Assembly (NCBI RefSeq): GCF_015354335.1
Contig: NZ_JADKYR010000001.1
Location: 62,001-126,000, forward strand
Origin: Methylophilus sp. 13
GTDB taxonomy: Bacteria; Pseudomonadota; Gammaproteobacteria; Burkholderiales; Methylophilaceae
DNA: 64,000 nt
Direction of reading: 5' to 3'
The translations under genes were made by a program, and so were the position numbers. Below, in pieces: positions 35,883 to 44,767 of the stretch (positions are counted from its first letter, which is position 1; every line of letters begins with the position of its first letter). The notes under the pieces are model-generated. The model was given only the letters and a program-made list of their open reading frames with translations, did no database searches and had not been told where the DNA came from.

Positions 35883-35912
35883 AACCCAACTGAATATTCA
35901 GTTGGGTTTTTT
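35883..35912 (+). terminator. ssrA terminator
   Basis: A perfect palindrome (arms AACCCAACTGAAT and ATTCAGTTGGGTT) runs into a T tract. It lies five bases after the tmRNA ACCA and is a strong rho-independent terminator. Confidence 0.9.
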
Positions 35913-35960
35913 ACTTTCTGGCGTAAGTACTCTCTGAAACAATCAGAATAACTTAATTTT

Positions 35961-36025
35961 AAATGTGCACAGTTGTGCACATTTATTCTTCAGGCCTGGT
36001 CTAGGTTTAGTGCAAAAATTGCACT
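35961..36025. repeat. Two inverted repeats between ssrA and its 3'-end copy
   Basis: 35961-35984 is a perfect repeat with arms AAATGTGCAC and GTGCACATTT around a four-base loop. 36009-36025 is a second one with arms AGTGCAA and TTGCACT around three A. Both contain TGCA and lie in the 164 bases between two copies of the ssrA end. They may be binding sites left by an integrative element. Confidence 0.5.
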
Positions 36026-36040
36026 CAAGTGTTTAGATAA

Positions 36041-36066
36041 GGGTTCAATTCCCCCCAGCTCCACCA
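36041..36066 (+). repeat. Diverged second copy of the ssrA 3' end (attachment-site remnant)
   Basis: These 26 bases match the last 26 bases of ssrA at 21 positions, including GGGTTC and the terminal CTCCACCA. No complete tRNA or tmRNA precedes them. A direct repeat of the ssrA end is the usual scar of an element that integrates there. The acceptor part reads CAGCTCC rather than CACCTCC, so it would pair with GGGGCTG, i.e. a different ssrA allele. Confidence 0.7.
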
Positions 36067-36113
36067 TTTGAAATGTTCAATGCATTGATTTGATTGAACA
36101 ATGAGCGTAAAAC

Positions 36114-36140
36114 AAAAAGCCACCTTTGGGTGGCTTTTTT
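36114..36140. terminator. Bidirectional terminator between ssrA region and signalling genes
   Basis: AAAAAGCCACC and GGTGGCTTTTTT form a stem around a short loop, with A runs before and T runs after. It can end transcripts from either side: the ssrA side on the plus strand, or the coiled-coil gene at 36155 on the minus strand. Confidence 0.8.
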
Positions 36141-36154
36141 GTTTTGCATCTGCG

Positions 36155-36913
36155 TTAGGATAACTCCATAAATCGGTCTTCAATGAATTGTTTCTCGATT
36201 TCATTGCGCTGTTTCTCTGTGCTTAATGCCGCAAGCTGTTCCTCAAGTCTGCGTTTTTGTTGTTCCATTTCATTCAGTTGGAATTGTAGCTCTTTTGTGA
36301 ATGCATCATTGGCTGATTGCAGTGGGCGATTGTTCATGACCTGTAGTTGCTGTATTTCCTGGCGCAATTCCGCCATGGTGTTTTCAGCCTCTTTGGCTTC
36401 TGATCTTGCTTTCATCATCATGGATTGATAGCTTTCAATCCGCTTTCTCATGGCAGCCATTTCGACATTTTCGTCAGCAGACAAATTGTTATTGCGCCGG
36501 AGTTGACCAGCCATTTGCTCTAGATGTGTTTGCAATTTATTCAGCTCTTGCAGCACGGGCTCACTCAATCGCTCAGCAATAATGTTATCCGAGGCTTCCG
36601 ATAGCAATAAATCATCCAGACGATCCCTGATCTCCTGTGCTACTTTATCAAAACGCTGTATGCTATTGATTAACAATGGATCTGATTGTTTATGATTTTC
36701 CTCATAATTGGAAAATCTTCTATCCAGAATAGTACAGAGCGTGTCTAGTCGATCGCTGGATGACTCGAGCTCTGTATAGCACTTACCCAGTGCGTTAAAA
36801 AACTTTTCCTGCTGTAATGTATTGCTGATGAGCAACTTGACTAATAAAAAGGCGGCACCCAAGCTAACGATAATCCCGGCACCGCTCAGTAATTCACCCC
36901 AAGAAAATGGCAT
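36155..36913 (-). CDS. Membrane-anchored coiled-coil protein
   Basis: A 252-residue protein. The start is the ATG placed by AAGGAGA. An N-terminal helix (about residues 5-30: LLSGAGIIVSLGAAFLLVKLL) anchors it, and long coiled coil fills the rest (Glu, Gln and Leu rich, about 40-250). It is third in a unit with a receiver protein and a CheX-like protein; the start is 10 bases after the receiver stop. It could be a scaffold or output partner for the receiver. No enzymatic motif is seen. Confidence 0.7.
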   Translation of the reverse strand: MPFSWGELLSGAGIIVSLGAAFLLVKLLISNTLQQEKFFNALGKCYTELESSSDRLDTLCTILDRRFSNYEENHKQSDPLLINSIQRFDKVAQEIRDRLDDLLLSEASDNIIAERLSEPVLQELNKLQTHLEQMAGQLRRNNNLSADENVEMAAMRKRIESYQSMMMKARSEAKEAENTMAELRQEIQQLQVMNNRPLQSANDAFTKELQFQLNEMEQQKRRLEEQLAALSTEKQRNEIEKQFIEDRFMELS

Positions 36914-36923
36914 CCTATTCTCC

Positions 36924-37823
36924 TTACAGGAGTTTGATATAAGTAATAAATCCTGTCCCGATTTCTGGTACATGGATTCGATAGTCCATACGGCCAGCAT
37001 TGCTCTTCAACGACATCTCAAGGCGGGGAAATTGCCGACTGACTATACTTGATCTAGCCAGTTTCAATGGACCATTTTTATGTCCAATTGACATACCCGC
37101 ACCAAACTCATCCATGAACCTTCTCGCTTCATCTAGTTGGTCGTTACTGGCGCCACCACTGGCGAGTATGGTTTTAAGCATTTCGGGTTTTTCATTATTC
37201 AACGCCCACAACAGGCCTACAGCGTTCATTTCCATGATGGCAAGCGCATTGACGGGGGGTGTTTTCCCGTTTTCGCCAAACAATCCAATGAAATTGTTTT
37301 CAGTCAAATCCGTTAAGCCCAGTGGAGGGCAGGGCTCTAGCGTAAAAGCCTGACCCTTCAGCATGCTTGAGAGCATTTGATGGCTAGTCGCGAGATTCTC
37401 TGGGATAGCCGCAGGCTGCTCAGTGATTCCGCCCACTGGAATGATCTCCAATATTTTTGATCTTAAATCAATGTCTTGAAAGGGTTTGTTAATTACAAAT
37501 CTTGCACCACTTTGATAAGCCTGATCGATTTTTTCGGCGGCAGATTCCGTGGTCACAAAGCCAATTGGGATTTTTTTTCCGTATGTTTGGCAGACATGCT
37601 GACAAAATTCAAGGCCACTGATTTTATGCATGTGCCAGTCAGTAATAATCAAATCAGGGCGATAGCCCTCGAGAATATTCATCGCAGCTTCAGCATCTGT
37701 CGCAGTTTGAATTTCGAGCTTTGGATAATTACATCCTTCAATCGCACGTTTGATAATACTTTGTATTGCACGACTATCATCCACAATCAAGAATTTGGCT
37801 GCTTCACCCGTCATTGTGCTCAT
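36924..37823 (-). CDS. CheY-like receiver with novel C-terminal domain
   Basis: A 299-residue response regulator. The receiver (about residues 9-130) has acidic VDDS, phospho-Asp in IITDWHM, the Thr in VTTES and Lys in NKPF, all in place. The C-terminal 160 residues are unrecognised and contain no HTH, GGDEF or EAL motif, so output is probably by protein contact. Its start overlaps the stop of the CheX-like gene by four bases. Confidence 0.85.
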   Translation of the reverse strand: MSTMTGEAAKFLIVDDSRAIQSIIKRAIEGCNYPKLEIQTATDAEAAMNILEGYRPDLIITDWHMHKISGLEFCQHVCQTYGKKIPIGFVTTESAAEKIDQAYQSGARFVINKPFQDIDLRSKILEIIPVGGITEQPAAIPENLATSHQMLSSMLKGQAFTLEPCPPLGLTDLTENNFIGLFGENGKTPPVNALAIMEMNAVGLLWALNNEKPEMLKTILASGGASNDQLDEARRFMDEFGAGMSIGHKNGPLKLARSSIVSRQFPRLEMSLKSNAGRMDYRIHVPEIGTGFITYIKLL

Positions 37824-38317
37824 AATGAAAATACCCCTGAAAACTTATGATTATTTACATCGAAGATCACCAGATTCACCAGGTCTTCGTTTGGTTTATC
37901 GCTTACAAATAAACGGCTAAATGTTGCCGTTTTTTGGAGTTCAAAGAACTCTTCTAAAGGAATCTCTTTGGGTAGGCCCAATTCACTGTGCTCATCTACA
38001 ATCAAGCCGCCCCCCATGATATTGCATGTCTCCTTTTTGGCATCTTTGACATCCTCATCGGATAATTCGTCAGAAGATAAGCCAAACATATGAGATGCGA
38101 TTTTGTGTGCCTCAGCATCATCTAATATCAAACCAATCGCAATCGACTCATGTTGCGGTAATTGGTCAATATAAAGTGGAAGAACAACCGCCATGAGGTT
38201 GTCATGATTGTGAAATGTATAGCGCTGACTTTCCTTGAAGTTGAAAGCGGAACCGCTTACAAACGACCAGGAGTCAGATATTTTTTTCACCATTTCCTGT
38301 GTAGGCAAAAGCTGCAT
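37820..38317 (-). CDS. CheX-like phosphatase-family protein
   Basis: A 165-residue protein of the CheC/CheX family. The motif ETCNIMGGG (about residues 96-104) gives the E-x-x-N pair used to dephosphorylate CheY-P. A second such pair is not evident, as in CheX. The four-base overlap with the receiver gene suggests that this receiver is its substrate. GGAG lies before the ATG. Confidence 0.75.
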   Translation of the reverse strand: MQLLPTQEMVKKISDSWSFVSGSAFNFKESQRYTFHNHDNLMAVVLPLYIDQLPQHESIAIGLILDDAEAHKIASHMFGLSSDELSDEDVKDAKKETCNIMGGGLIVDEHSELGLPKEIPLEEFFELQKTATFSRLFVSDKPNEDLVNLVIFDVNNHKFSGVFSL

Positions 38318-38438
38318 GTAGCATCTCCAACAATAGGATATTGATGCTAACGCAGCTTAAAAAGGATTGAAGGCTGAATAAATGGTGTAAAAAGCAGGTA
38401 AATTTTTCAATTGCCATTCATTGGATTTACGCGGTGAA

Positions 38439-38807
38439 TTAAATGATCCGCTTTAATTTCTTACAAAACTTGTACTTTGCTCGCTTATTCATCTCATCAA
38501 AAAAACGGATCTTCCATTCACACCTTACCTTCAGTGAAGCTAAATTTTGTTCACCACACGCAGTCATGCGTAATTTTCTACACTTGCGTGAACGTGGTGG
38601 TGCATAGGCCAGTTGTTTTACTTGATAAATGATAGTGCTAGGGACCACCATCTTACCCAATAACCATCTTCTGAGGACAATAGGCTTCAAGTTTAACTGA
38701 TGGATAAGTTTCTGCTGATCTATGGTCCCTAGGAATTCCCCAATTTTTAAGCACCAGAGCAGGGTGAGTTGCGTTTGTACTTTTGCAATTTGTTTTTCTT
38801 CCCTCAT
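38439..38807 (-). CDS. Small basic hypothetical protein
   Basis: 122 residues, counted from an ATG with AGGGA upstream; a longer frame to 38885 exists. It is very basic with many Arg, Lys and Cys. The LWCLKIGEFLG and LKPIVLRRWLLGK parts could form a helix-turn-helix. I recognise no family. Confidence in expression is moderate. Confidence 0.4.
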   Translation of the reverse strand: MREEKQIAKVQTQLTLLWCLKIGEFLGTIDQQKLIHQLNLKPIVLRRWLLGKMVVPSTIIYQVKQLAYAPPRSRKCRKLRMTACGEQNLASLKVRCEWKIRFFDEMNKRAKYKFCKKLKRII

Positions 38808-39172
38808 TTTCTTCCCTTTTTCTTGTTTGAAAGCTAATACTAGCACTTTGTAAGGTAATGTAAATATTGATTTATTTGCAATCATTTAAAATGTCTTAAG
38901 TTTTCATTTAGTAAAGCACCAGTAAACACTCTCTTTAAGTAATCTTCTGGCGGAGTATGTGATGCTTTCTGATAGTAAAGAACTAAATTTCTGTGAAAAT
39001 GATAACTTATTGAATTTTATTAATTTAACATAATATACATTATGCGAACAAAAAAGGACGAAGCTTCGCCATTTATCAGAAGGCGAAAAACAAAGTTTAT
39101 TCGCCTTAGATATGTCTTAATAATTATGTTGGGATTGTTAATCTATAAAATAGATTAAATAGATACTTAGCA
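38808..39172. other. AT-rich gap between the small basic gene and the quinoprotein
   Basis: No supported gene lies here. It contains an inverted repeat, AAGGCGAA and TTCGCCTT, at about 39081-39108 separated by 12 bases. This could act as a weak terminator for the leftward quinoprotein gene, since it lies just past its stop. Promoters for the small basic gene are probably near 38850-38950. Confidence 0.4.
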
Positions 39173-40960
39173 TTACTGCAAAAGCTTAAATACCAAGATT
39201 GCATCGCCTTGATTAAAACCGAACAATGAATTACCGCCACTCACCACTGCAATATATTGAATCTGTTTAGCCATATATGTAATTGGTGGCGCATTCACAC
39301 CATATTGCGAGTGATATTGCCATAACACATCACCATTTTTACTGTTGTATGCAGCAAATGCACCAGTACCCTCACCGCAAAAAAGTAGACCGCCTTCAGT
39401 GCTCAGAACACCGCCAACCAATGGTTGATTCGTTTTTCGCTGCCATAAAATATTGCCATCAGTAAGGTTAATTGCACTGAGTACGCCCCATCTAGGGTCG
39501 TCTGTGGGTTCACTGGCCGCATAGCGAATAGGTTTTTCGCCCGGATTCACTGTGGTTTCGTGAACGGTATATTTGATCGGGCTATGCATTGCAGCCACAT
39601 AAACTTTCTGATGTTTTTCATCGAGGCTGACAGGTGACCAGTTGGCACCGCCTAAAATGCCTGGATAGATGACAGTACCTTCTTGACTTGGCTTGGCAAA
39701 TAAATTGTGTTGTGGCACAAATGGGGCTGACTTGGTCAAGAACTGACCCGTGTTGCGGTCGTGAATGTAAAACCAGCCCGTTTTACTGGCCTGCCCCACG
39801 GCAGGAATAGTCTTGCCATGAAATTGATAGTCAAACAGGACTGGTGGGCTTGCGAGATCATAGCCCCAAAGATCGTGAGGGACTTGTTGATAATGCCATT
39901 TGTATTGACCGGTTTCGGTATCGAGCGCCACTAAAGAAACTGTATATAAGTTATCGCCTGGGCGCGAAATATCGTTCATTTGTGGAGAGGGATTGCCTGT
40001 GCCAAAGTATAGGGTATTGGTTGCGGTATCAATGGCTGGTGTACTCCAGGCTGAGCCCCCGCCAAATTTTGCGGCGTCAGGGTAGTCTTTAAGTGCTGTC
40101 CGTTCAGCGGCGGTGTCTCTGTGAAACTGATTGCCATCGGCCGTTTTAGTCACAAACTGCCCTTCCCAACCCTGCTTGGGGATCGTATCAAACTGCCAGA
40201 CCTGATGACCATCATTCACGTCATAAGCCGCTAAAAAGCCTGGACGGCCATAACGGCCTGTGACGCCGATCACCGCGCCCAAAGGCGCATCACTGCGTGG
40301 ATTGTCAATATGCAAGCCATAGCCGACACCGGTAATGCCTATCATGACCTTATGATTATAAACAACCGGGGCCATCGCAATGCCTACCCCGGTGCCCCCT
40401 GTCACTTTGCGGGTTTTATTGGGGTCATCACCACTTAAGGCGTCCTGGTGCTCGGTGCTCACCTGATTAGCGGCGACATCAATATCCCACTGCTTTGCGC
40501 CCGTTTTGGCATCCAATGCAATCAGCCTGGCATCCACTGTACCAATAAACACTTTGCCTTCTGCCACGGCTACGCCACGGTTAGCTGGACCGCAGCACAT
40601 CGGCCAGTCTGGTTTGCGGTCGTGCGTGTATTTCCATAGCTGTTGACCCGTCGCCGCATCCAGCGCCAACACATGGTTGTAGGGCAAACTGACATACATG
40701 ACGCCATTGACCACAATCGGAGTGGCTTGAAACGTGGCTTTTACGCCGGTTTCGACCTTCCAGGCGAGCGCAAGCTGGTGAACGTTTTTCTGGTTGATTT
40801 GAGACAAAGCAGAGTAACGCTGCGCCTTCAGATTCAAGCCATAGTTAGGCCAATCGACATTTGAGGATGCTGATTTTTCTGGCTTGCTGGCATGCGTACA
40901 AGCCATAAGCATGACAGAAAGTGTCACTACAGCACATACCGTCGAAGTGTTGTTTTGCAT
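39173..40960 (-). CDS. PQQ-dependent dehydrogenase lipoprotein
   Basis: A 595-residue quinoprotein. The lipobox LMAC (Cys21) predicts a lipoprotein. The eight-blade propeller signs are clear: repeated ALDAKTG-type strands, the vicinal Cys pair in MCCGP that stacks on PQQ, RPGDNLY with the likely catalytic Asp, VPHDLWGYD, and a C-terminal SGGNSLF. It oxidises an alcohol, aldehyde or sugar in the periplasm and passes electrons to a cytochrome or quinone. There is no cytochrome c domain (no CxxCH), so it needs a partner. It is monocistronic, with no PQQ genes in the window. The substrate is not assignable. Confidence 0.9.
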   Translation of the reverse strand: MQNNTSTVCAVVTLSVMLMACTHASKPEKSASSNVDWPNYGLNLKAQRYSALSQINQKNVHQLALAWKVETGVKATFQATPIVVNGVMYVSLPYNHVLALDAATGQQLWKYTHDRKPDWPMCCGPANRGVAVAEGKVFIGTVDARLIALDAKTGAKQWDIDVAANQVSTEHQDALSGDDPNKTRKVTGGTGVGIAMAPVVYNHKVMIGITGVGYGLHIDNPRSDAPLGAVIGVTGRYGRPGFLAAYDVNDGHQVWQFDTIPKQGWEGQFVTKTADGNQFHRDTAAERTALKDYPDAAKFGGGSAWSTPAIDTATNTLYFGTGNPSPQMNDISRPGDNLYTVSLVALDTETGQYKWHYQQVPHDLWGYDLASPPVLFDYQFHGKTIPAVGQASKTGWFYIHDRNTGQFLTKSAPFVPQHNLFAKPSQEGTVIYPGILGGANWSPVSLDEKHQKVYVAAMHSPIKYTVHETTVNPGEKPIRYAASEPTDDPRWGVLSAINLTDGNILWQRKTNQPLVGGVLSTEGGLLFCGEGTGAFAAYNSKNGDVLWQYHSQYGVNAPPITYMAKQIQYIAVVSGGNSLFGFNQGDAILVFKLLQ

Positions 40961-41166
40961 GATGATAACCCCGGCTATATTTTTAACTATACAGATTAGT
41001 ATACACCTAAAACTTATCCGGCAACGAGTTCAGCATATCCCTCTGTAAACTCCAGCAACATTCACCTAAATTTTGGATGTGATAAAAAGTTTTCTATCCA
41101 TGAAACTAATCTGGAGAACGAATGGACTTATACTAGGATCATTTAGTTAATACAATAATTATCATC

Positions 41167-42210
41167 ATGACTTCACCTGTAACATTTGCCTTAAAATTGG
41201 CTGAAAAAGGCTACCTCTCTGATGCTTTGATCCGTAAAGGCATTCAGCGCTTGTGCAAATCAAGGCTGGAAGAAATTTCTGAACAGGATTGTGAGCATGC
41301 GCAGTCTAGTCTGGTCCAATTTGTGCAGGCAATGGCTCAGGCAGAGATCGCGCCACTGCCTGAAAAAGCCAATGCACAGCATTACGAAGTACCTGCCAAT
41401 TTTTATCAATATTGTTTAGGCAGCAATCGCAAATACAGTAGCTGTTTCTGGTTGCCGGACACACGTACGCTTGATGAAGCCGAGCAACTTGCGCTTACGC
41501 AAACCTGTGCACATGCCCAGTTGCATGATGGTCAACATATCTTAGAGTTGGGTTGCGGCTGGGGTTCGCTGACGCTATGGATGGCCAGCCATTATCCGCA
41601 GGCGCAGATTACGGGGGTCTCAAACTCCGCTTCGCAGCGTGAATATATTATGGGTCAGGCAAAAGCGCGTGGTCTGTCAAACATTCATATCCTCACTGCA
41701 GACATGAATGTGTTTGATACCGAGCAAACTTACGACCGCATTGTTTCGGTTGAAATGTTTGAACATATGCGCAACTACCAAGTGCTCTATGGCAAAGTAG
41801 CGCGCTGGCTGAAGCCGGGTGGTTTGTTTTTCAAGCATATTTTTGTCCACCGCTACACCCCTTATGCTTTTGATGTCAAAGCGGAAGATGATTGGATGAG
41901 CCAGTATTTCTTTAGTGGTGGCATGATGCCTAGTGATGATTTGCCGCTGTATTTTCAGGATGATTTGAAACTGTTAGACAAATGGCGCTGGGATGGTACG
42001 CATTATGAAAAAACGGCGAACGCCTGGCTGCAACTGATGGACCAAAACCATCAAGCACTGACCCCTGTCCTGGCGTCTATCTATGGCCAGGCCGATGCAG
42101 AAATGTGGCGTCAACGTTGGCGGATTTTTTTCATGGCCTGCGCAGAACTGTTCGGTTACAACCATGGCCAGACCTGGTGGGTCAGCCACTATTTATTTGC
42201 CAAACGATAA
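41167..42210 (+). CDS. CFA-type SAM-dependent methyltransferase
   Basis: A 347-residue methyltransferase in the cyclopropane-fatty-acid synthase superfamily. The SAM site is ILELGCGWGSLTLW (about 126-139), with a VEMFEHM motif further on. The N-terminal part includes YSSCFW, as in the family. It is the shorter, coclaurine-methyltransferase-like branch, so it may methylate a fatty acyl chain or another amphipath. It is first in a run of nine genes on lipid chemistry; a second CFA-type enzyme ends that run. Confidence 0.85.
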   Translation: MTSPVTFALKLAEKGYLSDALIRKGIQRLCKSRLEEISEQDCEHAQSSLVQFVQAMAQAEIAPLPEKANAQHYEVPANFYQYCLGSNRKYSSCFWLPDTRTLDEAEQLALTQTCAHAQLHDGQHILELGCGWGSLTLWMASHYPQAQITGVSNSASQREYIMGQAKARGLSNIHILTADMNVFDTEQTYDRIVSVEMFEHMRNYQVLYGKVARWLKPGGLFFKHIFVHRYTPYAFDVKAEDDWMSQYFFSGGMMPSDDLPLYFQDDLKLLDKWRWDGTHYEKTANAWLQLMDQNHQALTPVLASIYGQADAEMWRQRWRIFFMACAELFGYNHGQTWWVSHYLFAKR

Positions 42211-42225
42211 TCTGAAAGATTAAAT

Positions 42226-42759
42226 ATGACCAATAAGAAATTGATTATATTTAATTTTATTTCTTTTCAAGTGATCTGGTGGCTGTGCATATTGTCCGCT
42301 AAACCCGGCTTGAGTACAGCCGTTTTCGCTGCAGTGCTGCTCTATACCCTGCTGCATTTATCGCTGGTCGAGGGTTGGGCGCAAACGTTGCCGCTCTTAT
42401 TGACGGCAGTCATTGGCGCAGTGGCAGACCAATTTGCATATAAGTTGCAATGGATCCTATTTGAAAACCATACGCAGTGGTTGGCCTACATCCCGCTCTG
42501 GATGTTGGCCTTATGGCTTGCCTTTGCCACCACGCTGAACGTCAGTATGCGCTGGTTACAACATAAATATGCCTTGGCGTTCATGCTGGGGGCAGTGTTC
42601 GGCCCCCTTGCTTATTTAGGGGCTGAAAGTGTGGGGGCCATTCAATTACCAGGCCTTTACAGCCTGGCCTGGTTTGCCTTTGAATGGGCCACTCTGTTAC
42701 CACTCATGCTGTGGTTACGTCATCGCTTTAACCAGTCTCTCGCTTTGGAGCAAACATGA
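42226..42759 (+). CDS. DUF2878 membrane protein
   Basis: A 177-residue protein with five to six hydrophobic helices, of the DUF2878 type. Members sit beside CFA synthase and DUF1295 genes in many proteobacteria. It lies 15 bases after the first methyltransferase and overlaps the next gene by four bases. The biochemical role is unknown; an inner-membrane lipid role is inferred from context. Confidence 0.75.
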   Translation: MTNKKLIIFNFISFQVIWWLCILSAKPGLSTAVFAAVLLYTLLHLSLVEGWAQTLPLLLTAVIGAVADQFAYKLQWILFENHTQWLAYIPLWMLALWLAFATTLNVSMRWLQHKYALAFMLGAVFGPLAYLGAESVGAIQLPGLYSLAWFAFEWATLLPLMLWLRHRFNQSLALEQT

Positions 42760-43523
42760 TTTATTACTACGCGCTGATCGCGATTGTGTTGTTTGCACTT
42801 TGCGGCTGGTTCTTAAGTTTTATCACCAAACACTACAGCCATGTGGATAGCATGTGGAGCCTGTTCTTTGCCATCACGGCCTATGTCACCGCCATATTCA
42901 TGCAAGACCTTTCATTCCGCGCCTGCCTGGTGCTGTTCGCAGTGACCTTATGGTCGCTAAGGTTGAGTATTTTTTTAACCTGGCGCAACTGGGGCAAAGA
43001 AGATCATCGATATGACACGATACGCAAAAACAATGAGCCTTATTTCTGGTTGAAAAGCCTTTACATTGTGTTCGCTTTTCAGGCGCTGCTGGCCTGGATC
43101 ATTTCTTATCCACTGTTCGCGGCCATCTCAAGCACTGCTGCCTTGAATTGGCTGGACCTGGCCGGTGTATTGTTATTTGTGCTCGGTCTATATTGGGAGG
43201 TGGTGGCGGACTTGCAGCTCACACGATTCAGGGCTTCCGCCGGACATCAAACCCAGGTACTGAATACTGGTTTATGGCGCTACAGCCGCCACCCAAACTA
43301 CTTTGGCGAGTGTCTGATCTGGTGGGGATTTGCACTGTTGGCGGCGTCATCAGCGAGCTATTGGGTTTGGGTGTCTCCGCTTTTGATGACGTTCTTGCTG
43401 TTAAAAGTCAGTGGTGTGAGTTTGATGGAGCAGACTATCCACAGCCGTCGTCCCGGGTATGCCGAATATGTCAAAAATACCAATGCATTTATTCCCGGGA
43501 TCCCCAAGCGAGCTGAAAAATGA
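42756..43523 (+). CDS. DUF1295 membrane protein, steroid-reductase-like
   Basis: A 255-residue multi-pass protein of the DUF1295 family, related to the steroid 5-alpha-reductase and isoprenylcysteine methyltransferase fold. The C-terminal motif is visible: NTGLWRYSRHPNYFGE, then WWGFAL and RRPGYAEYVKNTNAFIP. The family is thought to reduce a double bond or modify lipids in the membrane. Four-base overlaps on both sides show tight coupling. Confidence 0.85.
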   Translation: MIYYYALIAIVLFALCGWFLSFITKHYSHVDSMWSLFFAITAYVTAIFMQDLSFRACLVLFAVTLWSLRLSIFLTWRNWGKEDHRYDTIRKNNEPYFWLKSLYIVFAFQALLAWIISYPLFAAISSTAALNWLDLAGVLLFVLGLYWEVVADLQLTRFRASAGHQTQVLNTGLWRYSRHPNYFGECLIWWGFALLAASSASYWVWVSPLLMTFLLLKVSGVSLMEQTIHSRRPGYAEYVKNTNAFIPGIPKRAEK

Positions 43524-44158
43524 AAACTAAGGTTACCACGCGACACACTTTAACTGGCCTAGCGCTGTTATTCGCTATTCCCCTACAGGCGCAGGAGTGG
43601 TCATTTGAGGTCTACCTGGACCAGCAAAAAATTGGGACGCACACCTTTAGCCTGGATCAGAACCAATTGCAAAGCCGCGCCAATTTCAAGGTCAAAGTGC
43701 TGTTTATTAATGCCTATCGCTACCAGCACCAGGCCGATGAACAGTGGCAAGGCAACTGCCTGTCTCAACTGACGGCACACACCGAGGAAAATAAAGAAAT
43801 CACCGACGTCAAAGGGGCGATACAAAATAATCAGTTTGTACTTGAGAAAAATGGCAGTGCGCAAACCCTGCCAGGCTGTATCATGACCTTTGCTTACTGG
43901 AATCCCGAAATACTCAAGCAATCCCGTTTACTTAACCCACAAAATGCAGAATATCTGGATGTGACTGTCACGGATGAAGGCAGCAAAACTATAGAGGTGA
44001 AAGGTCAGACCACCCTCACCCATCAATACCGGCTCAATGGCCGCTTAAAGGGTAAAGACAAACTGAAAATTACGCTTTGGTACGATCAGCAACAGCAGTG
44101 GGTGGCGTTGGAGTCGATTACGCCAGAAGGCTATAAAATTAAATATAAACTTATTTAA
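43520..44158 (+). CDS. DUF6134-type exported protein
   Basis: A 212-residue protein with a signal peptide (cleaved near LQAQ, about residue 25). The mature part is beta-rich: WSFEVYLDQQKIGTHTFSL at its start, a Cys pair (about 76 and 115) that could form a disulfide, and a C-terminal WVALESITPEGYKIKY. It resembles lipid-related periplasmic proteins. It overlaps the DUF1295 gene by four bases. Confidence 0.7.
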   Translation: MKTKVTTRHTLTGLALLFAIPLQAQEWSFEVYLDQQKIGTHTFSLDQNQLQSRANFKVKVLFINAYRYQHQADEQWQGNCLSQLTAHTEENKEITDVKGAIQNNQFVLEKNGSAQTLPGCIMTFAYWNPEILKQSRLLNPQNAEYLDVTVTDEGSKTIEVKGQTTLTHQYRLNGRLKGKDKLKITLWYDQQQQWVALESITPEGYKIKYKLI

Positions 44159-44163
44159 TCAAT

Positions 44164-44694
44164 ATGTTGAATAAATTATTTAAAGTGATTTGTATAATGG
44201 GTATTTTTTCTCTGACCGCTTGCCAAAACTTGCCTCCGATTAAAACCGTTGAGCAAGTGGATTTGGACCGTTTTATGGGTGACTGGTATGTGATTGCAGC
44301 GATCCCGACTTTCATTGAAAAGGATCCTTACAATCCGGTTGAGCGCTATGAAAAGACTTCGGATGGCAGTATTGCCACTACTTTCACCTTTAATCAGGGC
44401 AGCTTCACAGGCCCACTTAAAGTCTATCACCCGACGGGTTTTATTGTGCCGGGCACTGGCAATGCCGAGTGGCACATGCAGTTTGTGTGGCCGTTCAAAT
44501 CAGAATACCTGATTGCTTACCTGGACCAGGATTACCAGCATACGATTATTGCGCGTAACAAACGGGATTATGTCTGGCTGATGTCGAGGAAACCAACACT
44601 GGATCATGCCAGTTATGAACAATTGGTCGCTAGAATCCGGGCCATGGGCTACGACACCAGCAAGCTAGAGGTTTTCAAGCATCAACCACAATAA
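44164..44694 (+). CDS. Lipocalin-type outer membrane lipoprotein
   Basis: A 176-residue bacterial lipocalin. The lipobox LTAC (Cys20) sets a lipid anchor. The barrel motif GDWYVIAAIP (about 39-48) and YVWLMSRKP near the C terminus are typical of Blc. It binds fatty acyl chains or lysophospholipids at the outer membrane, which suits its place in a lipid-modifying run. The start lies five bases after the preceding stop. Confidence 0.85.
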   Translation: MLNKLFKVICIMGIFSLTACQNLPPIKTVEQVDLDRFMGDWYVIAAIPTFIEKDPYNPVERYEKTSDGSIATTFTFNQGSFTGPLKVYHPTGFIVPGTGNAEWHMQFVWPFKSEYLIAYLDQDYQHTIIARNKRDYVWLMSRKPTLDHASYEQLVARIRAMGYDTSKLEVFKHQPQ

Positions 44695-44767
44695 AAGGGT
44701 GAGTTGTTGATCAAACAAACATCACCATACGCGCAACAGGCGACGCGTATTTGAGAGAGGACGAATC

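Noticed and set aside
36034-36066. End of a tRNA-like gene with TTC-loop and CCA
   Set aside because: No D arm, anticodon arm or 5' acceptor strand lies before it. It matches the ssrA end better and is treated as an attachment-site remnant.
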